A stretch of 64,000 nt of DNA, taken from contig JABVXV010000001.1 of assembly GCA_013365325.1 (NCBI GenBank), forward strand, positions 1,178,001 through 1,242,000. The letters are read 5' to 3'. Below are positions 42,101 to 57,600 of this stretch, piece by piece. Both the position numbers and the translations under genes were made by a program. The notes under the pieces are model-generated. The model saw only the letters and a list, made by a program, of their open reading frames with translations, was not told the origin of the DNA and did no database searches. The first letter of the stretch is position 1, and each line of letters opens with the position of its first letter. Source of the stretch: Dipetalonema caudispina. Taxonomy: Eukaryota; Nematoda; Chromadorea; Rhabditida; Onchocercidae.

Positions 42101-45100
42101 TTATTAAGGACATAATGAGTCCAAACAATTTCTAAATTTGTAAAACCAATAATACCTTTAGGGCGATTCATTTGATTTAGAAGATTGTAAAAATGTTCAT
42201 TGGTTAGTTTCAATTCTTCCTTAAGTCGCATCACTAATGGATCATTCGGTTCAAGCTCGGAAAGTAGTTTGTGAGCATCATCATTCAAAGCTTTGATAAT
42301 AGCATCTCTTTCCTCTGGAGTCATTGCAATAAAAGTGTTCAGATCCCAGCTACTAAAAATCAGAAATTTCAGATTATAAGCAGAGACTCATAAAATTTTT
42401 TCTCATAAAATTTTGGCCAAATTCCCAAACAAAAGCAATTTCTCGGAAAAATATTTTGGTAACGAAAAATATTGTACGCCAAGCATTTCAACTATTTAAA
42501 ACAAGATGATTCATAGTTTCATTACTTGCATCTTTATGGATTATACGAAGCATATATTTACCGTATTTGAGCCATTGTATTCAGTATCATGTTGTACCGT
42601 ACCATTCGATGTTTCTGTCCCCAAAGTCGACGTAACTTTTCCAAATTTGTGTGTAATCGATTAAGGTATGTGGTAATGCGAGCATCTGGTGGTAAAATAC
42701 GGAACACCACAGATGGCACTGAAACTTCTGCACCACCCGATCCACGAATATTCCAATGTATCAGATCCGAATTATCGATCAAGATACATTCATCGCCTAA
42801 ACAATAACAAATTAACACTTGATTTGGAAAAAAATCTTTGTAAAAGTTCTGACCGGAAACAATCATTAAGGAATTGAATATCTAAATACTTGACCACGAT
42901 ATTCAAAATCGACGATAATTAAGGGTTATACAATGCAAAATGTTATGAGGAGGTGTAACATGATGAATTGTGTTGTCCACAGGAATTATGAGATATTGAG
43001 TCCACAGAGATGTAATGTTTCATCAGGAAAGAACATTTAAATAAAAGTCGTATTTCTTACCTTCTCTAATTGTAATATCCTTATCGGTGTAATCAGCCAA
43101 AGCAACAATGGAGATTGGTCTTTGAATCCGTTCACCACGTTGCCACAAGGGTGAAATTTGGGAACTTCGTTCGGTAAGTGTCATCAGAATACTATGATAT
43201 TTTTTGATTAATTCACTAATTTCATCCAATTCGTGCAACATTTGTTCACCTTCTTCCAGTGAAAATTCACTTCTATTATATTTTCTCGCTAGCATTTCAG
43301 ACTGCTTAATCATCCATTCTTCCGCAGCATTCGCATCTTCCATGAACTGCAAAACAGTGTATGAGATTCTGAGTCCTTCAGACCGGTCTCACCTTTTTCA
43401 GTGCTTTAGAATGCATAACAAGATACGCTGAGATGTAAATAAAATTTAGCACTAAAACCATGGCATATTTTCATCAAACAGTAAACAGTTTTCATGCTCA
43501 AACAGCAAAGAAGTTGAAATTTGTCTCGTTTTTATCAAATATATATTCATCTCGAAACTGCTGACATCTCTCTTTTTCTCTCTCTTAGTTAAGGTTCAAT
43601 AATTTTTGAAGATTTTGAAACAATTATGAAACATTTCATAATTGTAACAAAAACTACTGAACAGAAAATCCTATGGATTGCTCTTTCGTCCTAGCCATTA
43701 ACTGTATACTGAATTAATAATCACTAATGAACTGCCAGAAATTTAATAGAACAAGTCCCCTAATGCTCAACAACAATCCTAATGCTAGGAAGTGTACGTT
43801 TAGGAAGTTGCATACAACACCTTTACGAGGAGAGTTTACGTCAGCAACCGTTAGTTGCATTTACCCATTCACTTGTTAGTAGGAAAAAAGTATGTAATTT
43901 GAAAGGAATTATTGTAACAGCATAAAAAATAACAGTTAAAAGTCTTCCTTAATCTGACATTCAGATTTGAAATCAAAATCAACTATGAAAAAAAGAAAAC
44001 GGTAATGGAAACAGCAAGAAGCATGAGTCAACAATCTACAATATCTCCAGTTTTATAAGCCTGCTACTGTTCCTGGGTCAAACAATGTGTGATAGAAAAG
44101 AACTTTCAAATTTTCACGCCGTGTTTGTGTGTATACATCTTCATACATAAATCTGTAAAATTCTCTGGAATCATACCGAATTAAGGTTGAGCGCATCGCG
44201 CAGGTGTTGTTCAAGACATTTCGACAGTGCTAGCAACCAATCCCACTTCCGCTGCATTGCATTCAAATAAAATTCAATTACATGGATGGCTGGATGACCT
44301 TGGTTTAGGAGGGCTGCGCCTTTGTTATGAACGTCGTTAAAACGTGGCTCTCGAAGTTCGATTTCATGAAGAAGCTAAAAAAATTAACATTCTAATTAAG
44401 ATTTGATACTGACAATTTGAAAATTATGGATGATTTCGAGATTTTTAATCAAATCCTGATTTGAGATCGTAAATTCCTTATTAATTATCAGTGAATCATT
44501 TCAGACCATGCGACTCTCACCGACTACCCAATATTATCATTCACATATAATCATTCCTCCATCATTGATATATTCGCAATCTAAACGCATCTGTAGGACT
44601 TTAATCCTACAGAAAACCGACAAAACTACAATGCTGCCTAACTTTTTAGTAAAGTCTGCATGAAGAGATACGATGGAAACATGTAACACTAGTCTATCTT
44701 GGCCATGAAGAGTTTCTCGAATATTTTAAAATGAAAAGAATTTCTGAACGAAACAATAATTTGTATGGGAAATCTAACTCATCACAATCGTAAAAACCGG
44801 AAAACCTGTTTGTAGTAATTCTGCAACATTGGTAAATCAAGCTGTTTGATATCGGACCAATTTCTAGAAACTTCAATATCCTCCCTCTCATTGACCCATA
44901 CAATTTCGTGTTGCGCTCCACGGATGAATGCGATCAAAGTATCCAAATCAAGCATACGCCCGGCTGATAAATCCCGCAGCTGCTGATATTCGCTTTCCAA
45001 TATACTAAGCAATTCGCAGTACTCGTGGGTATCTTCTGCAGATATTTCTGCCTGGAAACAAAATAAGTTGTACAAAATTGAACATTAACCTTTGGTTCCT

Positions 45101-48100
45101 TCCTAACTCTTCCGAAAAATTGCTAAATATTTCTTTCTTATTTTTCAAATTCTCATTCTAATACGAAATATCAGTTAGTATAAGCGAGCTTATTATAGTT
45201 GGACCTCATACTTTTTTTATAATTACGTGTTTGATGTCAATTGATATTACGTTTTGCAAATCGTTATATACTTTATTTTCATCCTTAACAATGTCTTAAA
45301 AATGCTGGGTTGGTCTCAATGATTTGCGCTCAACTGAATCACCATAATTGGATGAAAGTCACCCAGCCTTTAGTAAGATAACCAATTTATGATTCCAAAG
45401 TACTCCGAAAATTCTACCGATCTACGAAATAATGAAGCTGACAGCGTCAAATAACCTTGAATTGAACCTGTTAAGTCCCTTAAACCTTCTTTTCTGTAAA
45501 AAGCTGTCGAATTTCCAGGAAGTTACACATGTCCGAATAAATGATGTGATTTGTTTATTGCATTACAATTTGATCCTCAGAAAAACCCCTTAAAGGTGAG
45601 TTGGTGGAATGTAGTAAAAGGCGATGACCTTCCCCCAGAGAGAACGCGGTAGGAATCGGAGATTGGACGCGGGGCAGAAGAGGAGGAAAACAGGGGAAAA
45701 GAGAGAAAGGAGGAATTTTGGAAGGCCAATTAATGGTTCTTTTTCGGAGAGTGTGTAAAACGATAAAGTTTTTCAATAATTTCTGCTCGATGCCAAGGTC
45801 ATTCCAATCTCTATGTATTCATATCCCACTAAATCAAAAGAAGACCTATCAATTCTTTCAGCTGAACTATCTATCGATGATGTCTACACGAATGCTGCAT
45901 TATCAATTGCATTACTTACCATACAATGCAGACTAAGACGTAGCAACTACTTAAGGAAATCTTACGAATCACAAGAAAGAGGAATTTCAAAAAAACGTGA
46001 TTTAAATCATACTTTTATCAGTTGTCAGTTTGGACCAGATGTGTGTTAATAGCCCATACAGTATGCTGTTAGGATTCAGATACAGTAAGAACTTACAGGA
46101 GATTTGGGATGTTCCATTTTACCCTAGTTTTTCCATCTGTACAGTAAACAGCCATAATAACTTTAAGAGCTATATTGCTAGTGAATAGAAAATTATATTT
46201 TCTAGAGTAGAAATCAGTAATCTTCTAAGCACCTCTACAATCTTCATTAAGATCGTTCCTGAGTTATATGATTTCGACTTCTAATAAATGATTTATCTTA
46301 TACTCTGAAAAAAAGAAATCAAATAACCTGTCTAGCGATACATTCGTCAACATTCTGTCGAAAATCCTGTATTTCATGGTTGTCAACTTTGTGTTCTTCA
46401 AACATGCTCTCCAGCTGCTCCAAATCCTCGACAAATTCCATCTCCGATAACTTTCCCTGAGACATTAATGCTTTGAAATCTTTCTAGTGAAGAGAGAAAT
46501 TATCGTTCGGAAAATCAAATTTTAAAATTCTGCAAAACTTCGAAAATTTATGATCCAGATACTCTGTTCTCCTCTCCCTGGTATTTCTTGCCCCTTTCCC
46601 TCATTATTAAGAATGCAATTTTATGCAGATTATAAAGTAGCTTACCAGACGTGAACGAATCCATTGTATGCAATCTTCTACGCGTCCATACGTCGTACGA
46701 CGTACTGATTCACGCCGTTGCTCATTTTCTCGCATCAGTTGTTCCGTTCGAATACCAAGACGTGTCACGAATTGTGTCCGTAATCTCGAGAGGTAAGCTT
46801 GACGACGCTGTTCTAATCCATATACCCTATGAGAACAACTGTATTCGGACAACAATAATAACTAATCATAATAATAATATGACACATTCTGATGAATAGA
46901 CGTGGAAATTATTCTTGACAATGATAAAAGCATTTTTAACAGTCTCCAATTACACTTTCCGAATGGCTTCTATCAATAACTGAAAGATCAAAGGCACTGC
47001 ATACTGACTTCTTCCATCAGTATGAAACCGGTACTTCCCCAAACGAAAAATCACCATGCCGTACGCAATCTATATGACTATATTTGAATACGATAACATT
47101 TTTTCAAAAAAGGCTTAGGATATACCATCCTTTGAATCAAATCATCTTGCTCATCTAATTACTGAGTTCCTCTTAACGATGAGAGACATACTGTTGATAA
47201 TAATCGTTTGCTTCCTGATGACGCAAACGTTTAAGTTGATCTACATCCTCAAAAAATCCACCAATCGGTGCTTCCAATGCTACAAGATCATCAATGATCC
47301 CATCAATGAGGCGTTGCAATTCTGCTGGTCGTGACGTATCAACTGCAATACCACAACGTTCTGGTAATAGTTATTGAAACTAGTACGGATTTAAATAATG
47401 AATTAATCGGTAGAATCCACAAATATTCAATTTGTTGATAAACAATAACTAATGAACTACTTTGTTTGGTGTAGAAATAGAAAAATTTGATTTTCGAAAT
47501 TTACGAAGTAAACATTTTTTTTTTCAATTCGAAGAAACGTTTGTCTGAAAACCAACTTCGTGATTCGGCATCTTCAATTCTGTTCAAAATATGATCCAAT
47601 TTTTCATTTGTTATCCCAATACCACGCGCCAAGCGACTAATAATATCAGTCGTCGAACCCTAAAAACTTTAAGGATTTTCAATAACAGTCAACTTTATCA
47701 ATCTGTCTGAAAAGATCAGAGAAACTTTACCAAGAAAAGCAATTACATGCACTATCAATTAACTGTAAAAAATTCTGTCAAGCATGAAACGTAAAATACA
47801 AAGTGCACCTCCGTTCAAAAAAAAAGTCAAGATGATCACATCAGCATCATAAATTTTTATTAAACTGTTTATCAACCTATACGAAGTGAACTGATGCTTT
47901 GAGATCTGAATGCCAAACGAATGAACAATACAAGAATAAACTCTTCTAACACACTTTGTCAAAACCAGCTTCGTCATACGACATGTAACGTCAATAAATT
48001 ATTTCATTCTATGCAGAGAAGCAAAGAAAAATTAATTTCGAATTTCCCTCTCTCGAAAAAGAAAAACAGGACAGTAGCGTAATTTTTAACATGTGATAGA

Positions 48101-51100
48101 ACGCAGAAAGGTAAAACGTAAGTGGGAGAAGGCATCGCTAAAAGAAGCGCATGTAACCTAAAAGATTCTAGCTTGGGTAAAACGGAAAAAGAAATGTTAA
48201 TTAGGCCTTTCGAAAAAATGCGAAGGAACGAAGAATGGCTAGTCCCTTCCTTACAGGGATTTACCGAATTTATGAAACATTAAAAAAGCGAAAAGAAACG
48301 GCAGCACAACAAAAAAAACTTCTGGTACTAAAAAGGAAGTATTATTTTTTACGAGAAATATTTTTTTACTTTTCGTTTAGAAATTTTGCTTACTATCAAG
48401 AAAAATATTCAGCAATTTTTCTTTTTATTGCATCAGCTCTTTTTCGTTTTTACCAAAGGCTGGACAGCTCGCTGCTAAGAAAGACCTCTGTGATGATTTG
48501 AAAACCATACCACCAAAATGATAATTAGGCCTACTAATTCATTTATTTTCTTTCACGAATAACAGCAGACAACATTAAGAGTTTTTTATTAAGTCGACAT
48601 ATCGCTAGAGCGTATCTTATTCATCACTATTATCAGTGTTTTCATTTGACATCCCCTTTGCTTCTTTAAAAGTCCTTCCCCTTGTTATTTTCATTTTGTC
48701 TTCGACTGTTTACAATTTCACTTTGAAGAACTAATTTATGAGCTCAGGAGAAAGTTAGGTGAAAGCATAAAATTGTTTGAAATTGCTCTTGTTAGGGACA
48801 GATAATACATAAACTGGACAAGTGAAAACGCTAAAGCAACAAAAACTAGCTAAAAAAACGAGCAGCGAAGTATGCATAGAATGAAAATAAGAATAAAAAT
48901 AAATAATAAAAGTCCACATCTTAGCATCTTCAAATACCTGAACTCCGGCTTGTTCTTCGATCAGACTGAATCGTTCATTGACTGATCGAAGTAATCGTTG
49001 CCAGGATCGATCCAGGTTTTGCGTGCTTAGCTCTACAGGAATATGTAAATGTTCGGTACGCTCGAAAAGCTGATGAAGTTCAGCGTAATGATCCGCTAAA
49101 CGCTGTTTTTCGCGTGCTTTCGGCGGCAAATCTTCAGATTTGAATCGTTCCAGATCATGTTCTAATCGGCGTAACTCTCCCAGGTTTGTTGGCAGCTGAC
49201 GATCGTCCATTAGACGGGTAGCCCGATCTACCCAGTGTAACCATTCCGCTGCTTCACGTTCATATTCATACATGACATCCTCATACTGAACATGGCAACA
49301 ATTATCATCATTAGCTGATTTCCGAATCACACTACTCAGAGCAACATACTAAAGTATGTGCAGAAAACAGTCATCAAGTGTGCTGGATACTGAGGAACAA
49401 AAATTGGAATCCGGCTAAGTTTCACACAAATTATATAATCAAGTGCTCTTATTCCAACTTGTCAGCAAATCGAATTAATTCATTTCCAGTTAAAAACAAA
49501 GAAACTGCTTGCCCAAAAACAAGTAATTACTCCTTCTCTTTTTAGCCTAAAATATCAGCACGCTTGTATTGAAAGCAATTAATTGCCTTTGCCTAATTTT
49601 CTATCAATAGATGAAATTTACACAAAAAATTCACTTCAGCAAAATGGTTTCTGTACCACATACCGCAAAACCAAACTGTTTAGTAATCCAAACTAATTTT
49701 TCAGTCAACGGTAACAATTAGTTGAACTACTGGAAATGATGAAAGCGATAATTTTCTCTTGCGAAAAAATCTGTTTAGCTTCCGTCTTTTGGACTAAGGA
49801 TTCTGAAGTGTCCTAATTGAGAATAAAAATTTTTAAACTTCAGTTGCTCAAGGATTATTTCATCCCCTTACTATCAATTTAAACTTGTTTATTCCTAAAC
49901 ATCATATGTATTTAGCTACCATTTTTTAATTTATTAAACTGAATGTCACATAAGTGGAACAGTCTAGCACTAGAAATATATTTTTAATAACGAATCTAAA
50001 GAAAAAAATATCTTATTTCGATAGCAATACAACAAAATTAGGGTTCCTTCCCGAAAAATGCAATTAAAGTAAAACATTCAAAGCCGTTCTCATGTTATAA
50101 AGCTTTACTGTTATAAAAACGGAAAACAAAAATATTGAAAATCAAAAAGCAAGACACAACACTGAGTGTGGTTAAAACTGACCAATGCATTATAGGGCAA
50201 AACTTAATGATTAAACTAATTTGAACTCCACTTTCTTGGCAAATAAAAAATCCTTTATTGATGCATAGAATGATGATTAGTCTAAAATTATCAATCTTCA
50301 AAGAAATTTCAAACTCTTGATGACATCATTTTTATGTAGCATCAAATGTCTTCATTTTCTACGAAATCTTTTACAAGTTCTATAAAATGTTTCCTCGAAG
50401 ACACTCATTGCGTCCGATTAATTAAATAAAAATCTACCAAAAAAAAAAAAATCTAAACCATCATATCACTGACAATTCTATGCTTATTAAAAATGAAGAA
50501 AAATTCGCAGTACTCATTGCTAACCAAAATTTTAAATTTCAGCATAAAACAGAGTCCAGGATGAGCTAAGGAAATTGAACCACTCTGTCGAGAATGACAT
50601 TCAAGTGACCCATAATCTTGTAGATAAAAAAGGATAAAACTGACTTTGCTCAATTCACTAGTGTGTGGTAAAGCGTTGTAGAGTGAAGATACATAGGTGA
50701 TAATACTCTTCTCATCTGGTACATCCACATCAACATCTTCTGCATCCAACAGTCTAGAAACACCGAATTCACTTTCAGCTGCTGCAAATGCATTGTTCAG
50801 ACGATCGCGAGCTGATACACTTTCGCCAATTATCTGAAATTACCAGTTGTCTAATTTTCGAATTTTTTACTCAAGCTTTACGAATAACAAAGTAGAAACA
50901 ATGTTTTCCAACATTACTGAGATATGGTAAAATCATTGCTATTACAATTGAAACTGTAAAGTTATTACATCAGCAAACGACGAATGCCGAAGGACAGTGA
51001 AGATAACGGTCATCAAATCTTTTTAATCTACTTTCTCTTACTTTCTGAAATATGCCCATTGTGTATCAACACAACTCAATTATTTCAACGTAAGTATCGG

Positions 51101-53629
51101 GTTGGACATCAGAGAGAAATTTTTACCCGATTATGACAAACAACATACTTTACTCCACTGTATAAGATTTGGACGATAACGATGCAGGATAGCATTGAAG
51201 GCTAAACCATCTCTCCAACTGCTAGTAAAGTTACGAACATTAACACCCGGATATCCACGTGTAACATCTTGCGCCCACTGCAGTAGGGCATCTCGTGCTG
51301 AAACACCGTCTGTGCTGGACAGTACTTCCGATACCTGAAAAGTAAGCATACTTTTTGATAGAAGGTAAATTGGTAAATTATTTCAAATGTTTAAGTAGGA
51401 ATTCAAAATTCTAGAAATTTTCGTTCTGATTTCTATTCATACAATATGCAAAGAATCAGAAAAACAAAATCTTTACCCAGTAATATTGATACCTTCTCGT
51501 ATTAAGCCCCATTCCCCTACCCTCTTCCGTCCTTCGTCCTTCCTATCGACTTGTCACTTTTGAAATGTTTGCATTTATTCTTAAACATGGTTTACTTCTC
51601 AAAACTCCCAATAACATATAGTTATCCCATTTCGCTGCAAACAAATCGCTTACCTTCCAGGTCCATCTTTCCCATGTATTTCATTAATTTTTAAAATCAA
51701 TCTTACCAGTGTTAACAAAAATACTGAAGTATTAGGTGAAAAAAATAAATAAATAAAATGACAATCAGTATGACAAAGAATTTTATGAAACGACCTATTT
51801 GGTTGACACTCATCTATGAGAAATTACAACAAGATGCAAGGTAAACATGTTCGAACATTACTTTGGAAATTTTTAAAAAAAAGTAATAAAAATTCCAAGG
51901 AAAGGCCTTTCAAATCGAATTTATAAAAGACATTTTCCGAATTTGAGTCTCAAAAAAAAGTAATGTTTCCAACAAAAAATCAGGGAAAAAAAATTCATGG
52001 AAGCTTTCAGGAGCCTATAGTACAATGAAAATTTTACGATACTTGAAGCAAATTTGCATCACTGTCTACAAGTGATTAATTGTATAGTATGTAGGAAGAA
52101 AGAGTTATTCCTGTAGAGAAAGTATTACGAGAACTTTCCACTCATTTGATCATAGTAAAGAAATGAATTGAAGATTCATTGCTTCATTTCCAAACGACTT
52201 GGCCTATTCCTTTACAATTTCTGCCCATAAACTGAGGAATTATTTATGAAAGCTTCAGTTTCTTTCTACAAGCTCCTGTGCTCCTATAACCGCATGCATT
52301 CCTATCAACACTAATAGTGAACTAGATTGAAATTTAAGAAACAAATGAAAATAATGTAGCATTAAGAGTCTGACATTCGTCGTTTATATTGAACAAAGAG
52401 TAAGTTTAACAGATAGATTAAAATTAATTGCGTAGTGAACGTAGTAGACTGATAGTAACTATAGTTCCCATCAAATCAACATAATACAGTGAAACCATCT
52501 TTAATATTAGAGAATAATTTATGTACCATATTTCAGTGATAAATGAAATACGAAAGACAATACGAAATGGAAGAACCAACTTTGCTCTTCTTCGATTTCC
52601 GATTACTATCTCGTTCACCGCGTGTTTTTTTAACACGCTGAACTTTACGTTCGAAATGTTCTCGTGCTTCATAGGAAGAACTTTCCGAGAATGCTTGTCC
52701 ACTAGGCCAAGCAGTTTCAATGCGTCCATTTCTATCTATAGGAACAACTTGGCCATTGCGTACATCTTCCACGATTGTGCCACTACCGACTCCATAAGAT
52801 GGGATAGGAGATGAAGCGGTACCATCAGTTACCGTATAACCGTTAACTTTGTCGGTAGTACTGCCAGCTGATCGAGTTAATTCATGTTTACGTTCCGCCT
52901 TCTTGGAATAGGAACGTAATACTTTGTACATTACCCAGACGATGTGTGATGTTGCGTTGAATAAGAATAAGTTGGAGATAGATGAATATCGGAGGAATGA
53001 TACAAGAACGATAGGTTATATATGAACAGGAGGAATGCGCATACAATGACACATACACACACCACTCTCTTGTGCACAATAAACTACGTAGCAAAGCTAT
53101 CCAACAGCACACAACGATGGCGATTCGAAAACTGAAAATGAGAAAAGATGATTGGTGCGGTAAATAGTGTATGCCCAAGTATGATTTCAATTTTATTTCG
53201 ATAAAATGCTGCTGCTGTAGAAGTACTGCAACTCGCAGCTGCAATTCTGATGTAGTCAGATGCTATTACTACTACTACTACTACTATAATACTACTACTA
53301 CTACTATTAATACGGAGAGGAAGGCCTTCCTCTATACGGGCGGAAAATTGGAATAGTTCTTTATGGACGATGCCTGTGCTTAATGCAAGCAGCTTCTGCT
53401 GCAATGCCGACAAATGCATGCATTTCAATACCATCCCTATCGCTGCTCTCTTGAATTGGGACCCGCCTCTATTCAGGTTTTAACACTACCGGTGCCTTGA
53501 ATGTAACAGATCTTTCTTACGGACTTTCCTTCCCCTACATTACAAGGGTACTCCTCCTGCAGCACCACAACTCCTTCCTTTCCCCTAAATATCTCCTCCC
53601 AACATACATACCGCACCAAATATACACAG

Positions 53630-53669
<40 letters not shown>

Positions 53670-54646
53670 ACACATACACACACACATACACACACACACA
53701 CACACGCAGATATATGTATCGGCAGTATCCCACCGTTGTGTACACTGTTTTGAAGGGTATTAACATTAGTCACAAGAGCTTTTTTTAAAAAAGTATGAGT
53801 GGAAAGTGGAAGGAACAGCCTTTCGTGCTGCATCCCCGTTTCACACTTCAAATTTGATGGCAAAAAGAATGAATTCAAGCATGAAATGGACCAATCAACC
53901 TTTTTGACACTCTTGCAACCATTCACTGCTGACCGTCTATTAAACGTTCCTATCTTTCTCTCTCACGATTCGCAAAAACCGACCGGTTATAGTTCAGGAT
54001 CCAGACATTAGAAAATGTTCCCAGTACAGAAATTCTACCTCGGTCTCTTTTTATAACGTTCCATAAGAAGTAGCCCAACTGACAAATGGTACACTTTCAG
54101 AGGTCCTCTATACAACGATCTATTTACAAAACTCTCAAAAGGTCACATTCCTGCTACCCCTTTCTTAATCCACTTTTGCTATCTTCTAACTTCTCTCGTT
54201 AGCATACTGTCTGACTACTTCTTTAAGAATATGTCCTTTTCCACTTCTAATCCCTTCTAAATACCGCATCCAATAGGTTATATACATATATATATCTGTA
54301 AACAATTTAGTTCCAACAAAAGAGTGCAATCAGAATAACTTCTACTTCACATACGGTTTAAATCGTCCATCAATAACTACTTACTCACTATTTCCATCCG
54401 AATTTTTGGTCATTCACCATGTTTTATATTCTAAACACTCCCGTTTTGTGGTATTGTACAGATAGGCTAGTATCAGTGAATCTGTGTCTCTACTGTGCGA
54501 ACGTTTGATGACAAATTCGAAAACTGGTTCCATTTCCAATATTTCATTTTCCACATGCGCTTTCTACATCTCATTTCCCACTAATTTTTTTTTTTCCTCT
54601 TAAACAGAGAAGAATTTTAGTAGGAGTAAATTATTGCTCTTTAAGT

Positions 54647-54687
<41 letters not shown>

Positions 54688-57600
54688 GTGCAATAGAACC
54701 TCGCTCGGTACTTTCCGCCGATTATTCATGCAGTAAATGTTATGATAATTCACAAATACCATTTAAGTTTGAAAATGAATGAAAAGCAAAAAAATCCCAT
54801 TTAAAATTCTATTTTTATTAAGAATAAGTATTATAGAAATTTCGAAAGTAGAACAAGCAAGTCTCTCGAAGTGATGATAACTACTCGGTTGTGAAATAAA
54901 ACTAAAAGCATAAGAAGACAATCTATCTGTTATACTAAGCAAAAAGTAAATCGTTTCTGGCCTCCACATACTTGTAATGCAAAACAACTGTGGAAATAAC
55001 TTGAGTGTAGCATGTATTTTATCGCAGATGAAAATGTTGAAGTGAATATTTAGATTTTATTAAGTCATGATTCTATTTCTTGATCATATATTCTAAATGT
55101 TTTTTTTTCTTTTTCATCTAAGAAAAAATTGTCCAAATTCAGATACTGCACATCACCATTAATTGAATTCTAGGACATTTAAATCTGAGCGAAGTACTAC
55201 TACATCTGTATATATATATATATATATATATAAACTACAGATTGATCGCAGTTCCCAGTCTCTCATTCCCCTTACCCGACGAAATTTCAGTCCAGAAATC
55301 TATAAATTTACATTTATTAAACTCAGGAAAAACTGATGAGCTTATCGAATTGTTATCTCAACTTTAAGGTAAGCTCAACTCATTCCACCCCTAACAGAAT
55401 CAGCTTTTTCTGCAAGAGAAACAGTTTTAAAAGATCTGAATCATTAAAAATAAGATAGAATACTTGAAGAAAGGAACAAGATTTCTCGAGATCAATCCAC
55501 AGGAAGATATGCAGCTGTTCAGACCTAAGTGACTGGAGAAAGGAGAAAGTTTCAAAAAGCAATAAGAAACAAAAAAACACAGCAGTTGAGATTGAAAAGA
55601 TATATTAACATAAAATTAATCTTTAAACTATACATAAAATCTAATAAAAGTTAGGACAAATTCTTTTGATGAAATGAATCTTATATAAATTGCAAGTTCA
55701 CATCTTTCCAGAAATGAAAATGAAAGACATTAATATCGCCCCTGCTTTTAACTTTAAAATCTAAATAATCTCCGATGTGTCCTATTTTTTCAAGGAGCAG
55801 AAAGAAAGAAAAGAGATAACATATTCTCCTCTATGATGAAGGCCTCTACAAAAGGAGGAAATAGTTTGATGAAAATGAGATATCATTAAGATATGAAAAA
55901 GAATGTCCAAAGACGTCAAAACGTCAAAATCACCACGTCTGATTATCCTACCCCTCAATGAAGTATTTCAGCATAATTCAAAAGAGTTTTAATAGCACAC
56001 CTGACTACCAGAAGCTTCTCGTTGACGTTGCTTGATTACAGAAACCTGAAAGTTCAAAATAATCGTCCAGATAAGTCCTAAAGTTAGCTTCGGACTTCCT
56101 TCCACAATATCTTCTGGTCGAATATTGACGGTTTTTATCTGAAATTGAAAACTATCAGATTTTAAATCCATTATGAATTCTGAATGAAATCCAGGAACAG
56201 TATCAGCTTACACTTCTGAACTTGTAAAAAGGAATGAGTTTTCAAGAGTTTGAAACTTGTAAACCTCACTCTGCAATGATATGCCATGATTTGCAAAAAG
56301 AAAATAATTTATAGAACTGAAATTTATATCTAAAACTGACTCACATTTTTCTTTTTCAAAAAATCCAGACAATATTGCACATTTTGTATCCTATGAAAGC
56401 GTGTATACCCGTTTTCACGAGGCTGAAAGAGAAGCAAAATTGAAACGTAAATTTTGAAATTGTTAAACAATCATCCCAGCAATTGCTCGAAATACTGCAC
56501 GTCTTTTTGAGTCTTGCAAACAAGATATATTAAATTAGACTTCCTATGATTCTTAGTCTACATCTAAACAGTTCCAGTAGAATTGTAAATTCATGTGCTA
56601 GACAGTTTGCTTCATAGCATCATCAACATTTATTTACAGTTCAATAGTTGTAAGAAATGAAAGATTCCAGCATCAATATAACGCTTCCTGTTGACTTATG
56701 TATTTATTTAAAACTGTTCTTCATTTGAAGTTCAACATTCTTTGAAGATTTTCGTAACTATCAGACATGAAATTTGCAGAAAATTGGTAATGACATGACT
56801 TGTAATATTAATTAGTTCTGCTCCCTTCTGAAGGAATTCCGAACGCACAGTTAACACACGAACTGCGATGTTGGTAGTGGTAAAAATTATAACTGTGAAC
56901 TTTTGCAGCACTTCACCATAAGAACAGGTTACTAGTTATAATTTATGAAGCATAGAAAGTGGTTGATTAATCAGTCTTTTTTTCAAAAACAAAAAGTTCT
57001 GTTTTCTAAAGAAACAAGTATTACTCTTCGTGCTGCTAAAAGACGCATTCAAAAAATGTGTAGTCGAAAGTGGGAACGCAAGATGGGGAAGTTCAATTTT
57101 TAGTGAATTTGTTGAGAAGTAAAAGTAATCAAATATTAACTAAAGTAGAAGTATAAAACTGAAACTTCACTTGAATGGAACTAATTTTATCATTAATGAC
57201 TGGATGAAAGAGTTACAATTTTCTGGAGCTCAAGATTCGCAGTCATAGAAACGGTATTAGCTTTACTGAGAGTGCATAAAAACAGACCAATAAATGATAA
57301 CTTTCAAATGCACAAAGTAATTAATATTGTAAATTATATTTACAACAACTCTACGATTATATTAAAAAATTTTTAAAACGATCACCAACAACAGTGATGA
57401 AAGTAACTAATAAAACATGTTAGAAATGATCGCTCGAAAAAAAGTGATGCAACATTTTCATTACTCGTCGAATAGCCAACCTTCCCTAATTGCTTGGTCA
57501 TTACAAACTAATTTCGATTTTATCTTTGGTGCAATTAACGGTAAGGTATGAGTAGAAAAACAGATAAGATCGATATCAAAATGTGAAGATGTATTGAAAA

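Larger units (their letters stand above)
52932..56000. other. Long intron / possible internal promoter region
   Basis: 3 kb upstream of the candidate alternative first exon. The part at 53.35-53.60 kb is visibly richer in C and G than its surroundings. The interval holds trinucleotide, CA and TA repeats (separate entries). No coding frame is supported. If the 52931 ATG is a true start, its promoter should be here. Confidence 0.4.

Noticed and set aside
45718..46049. Overlapping plus-strand frames in the intron after exon 46328
   Set aside because: Two different frames over the same bases, neither with a family resemblance; region lies inside an intron.
48235..48501. Plus-strand 88-codon frame rich in Phe, Tyr and Lys
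   Set aside because: Composition follows the AT-rich DNA; no domain, promoter or splice support.
53473..53926. Open frames of repeated Val-Cys or His-Thr
   Set aside because: Produced by the CA microsatellite, not coding.
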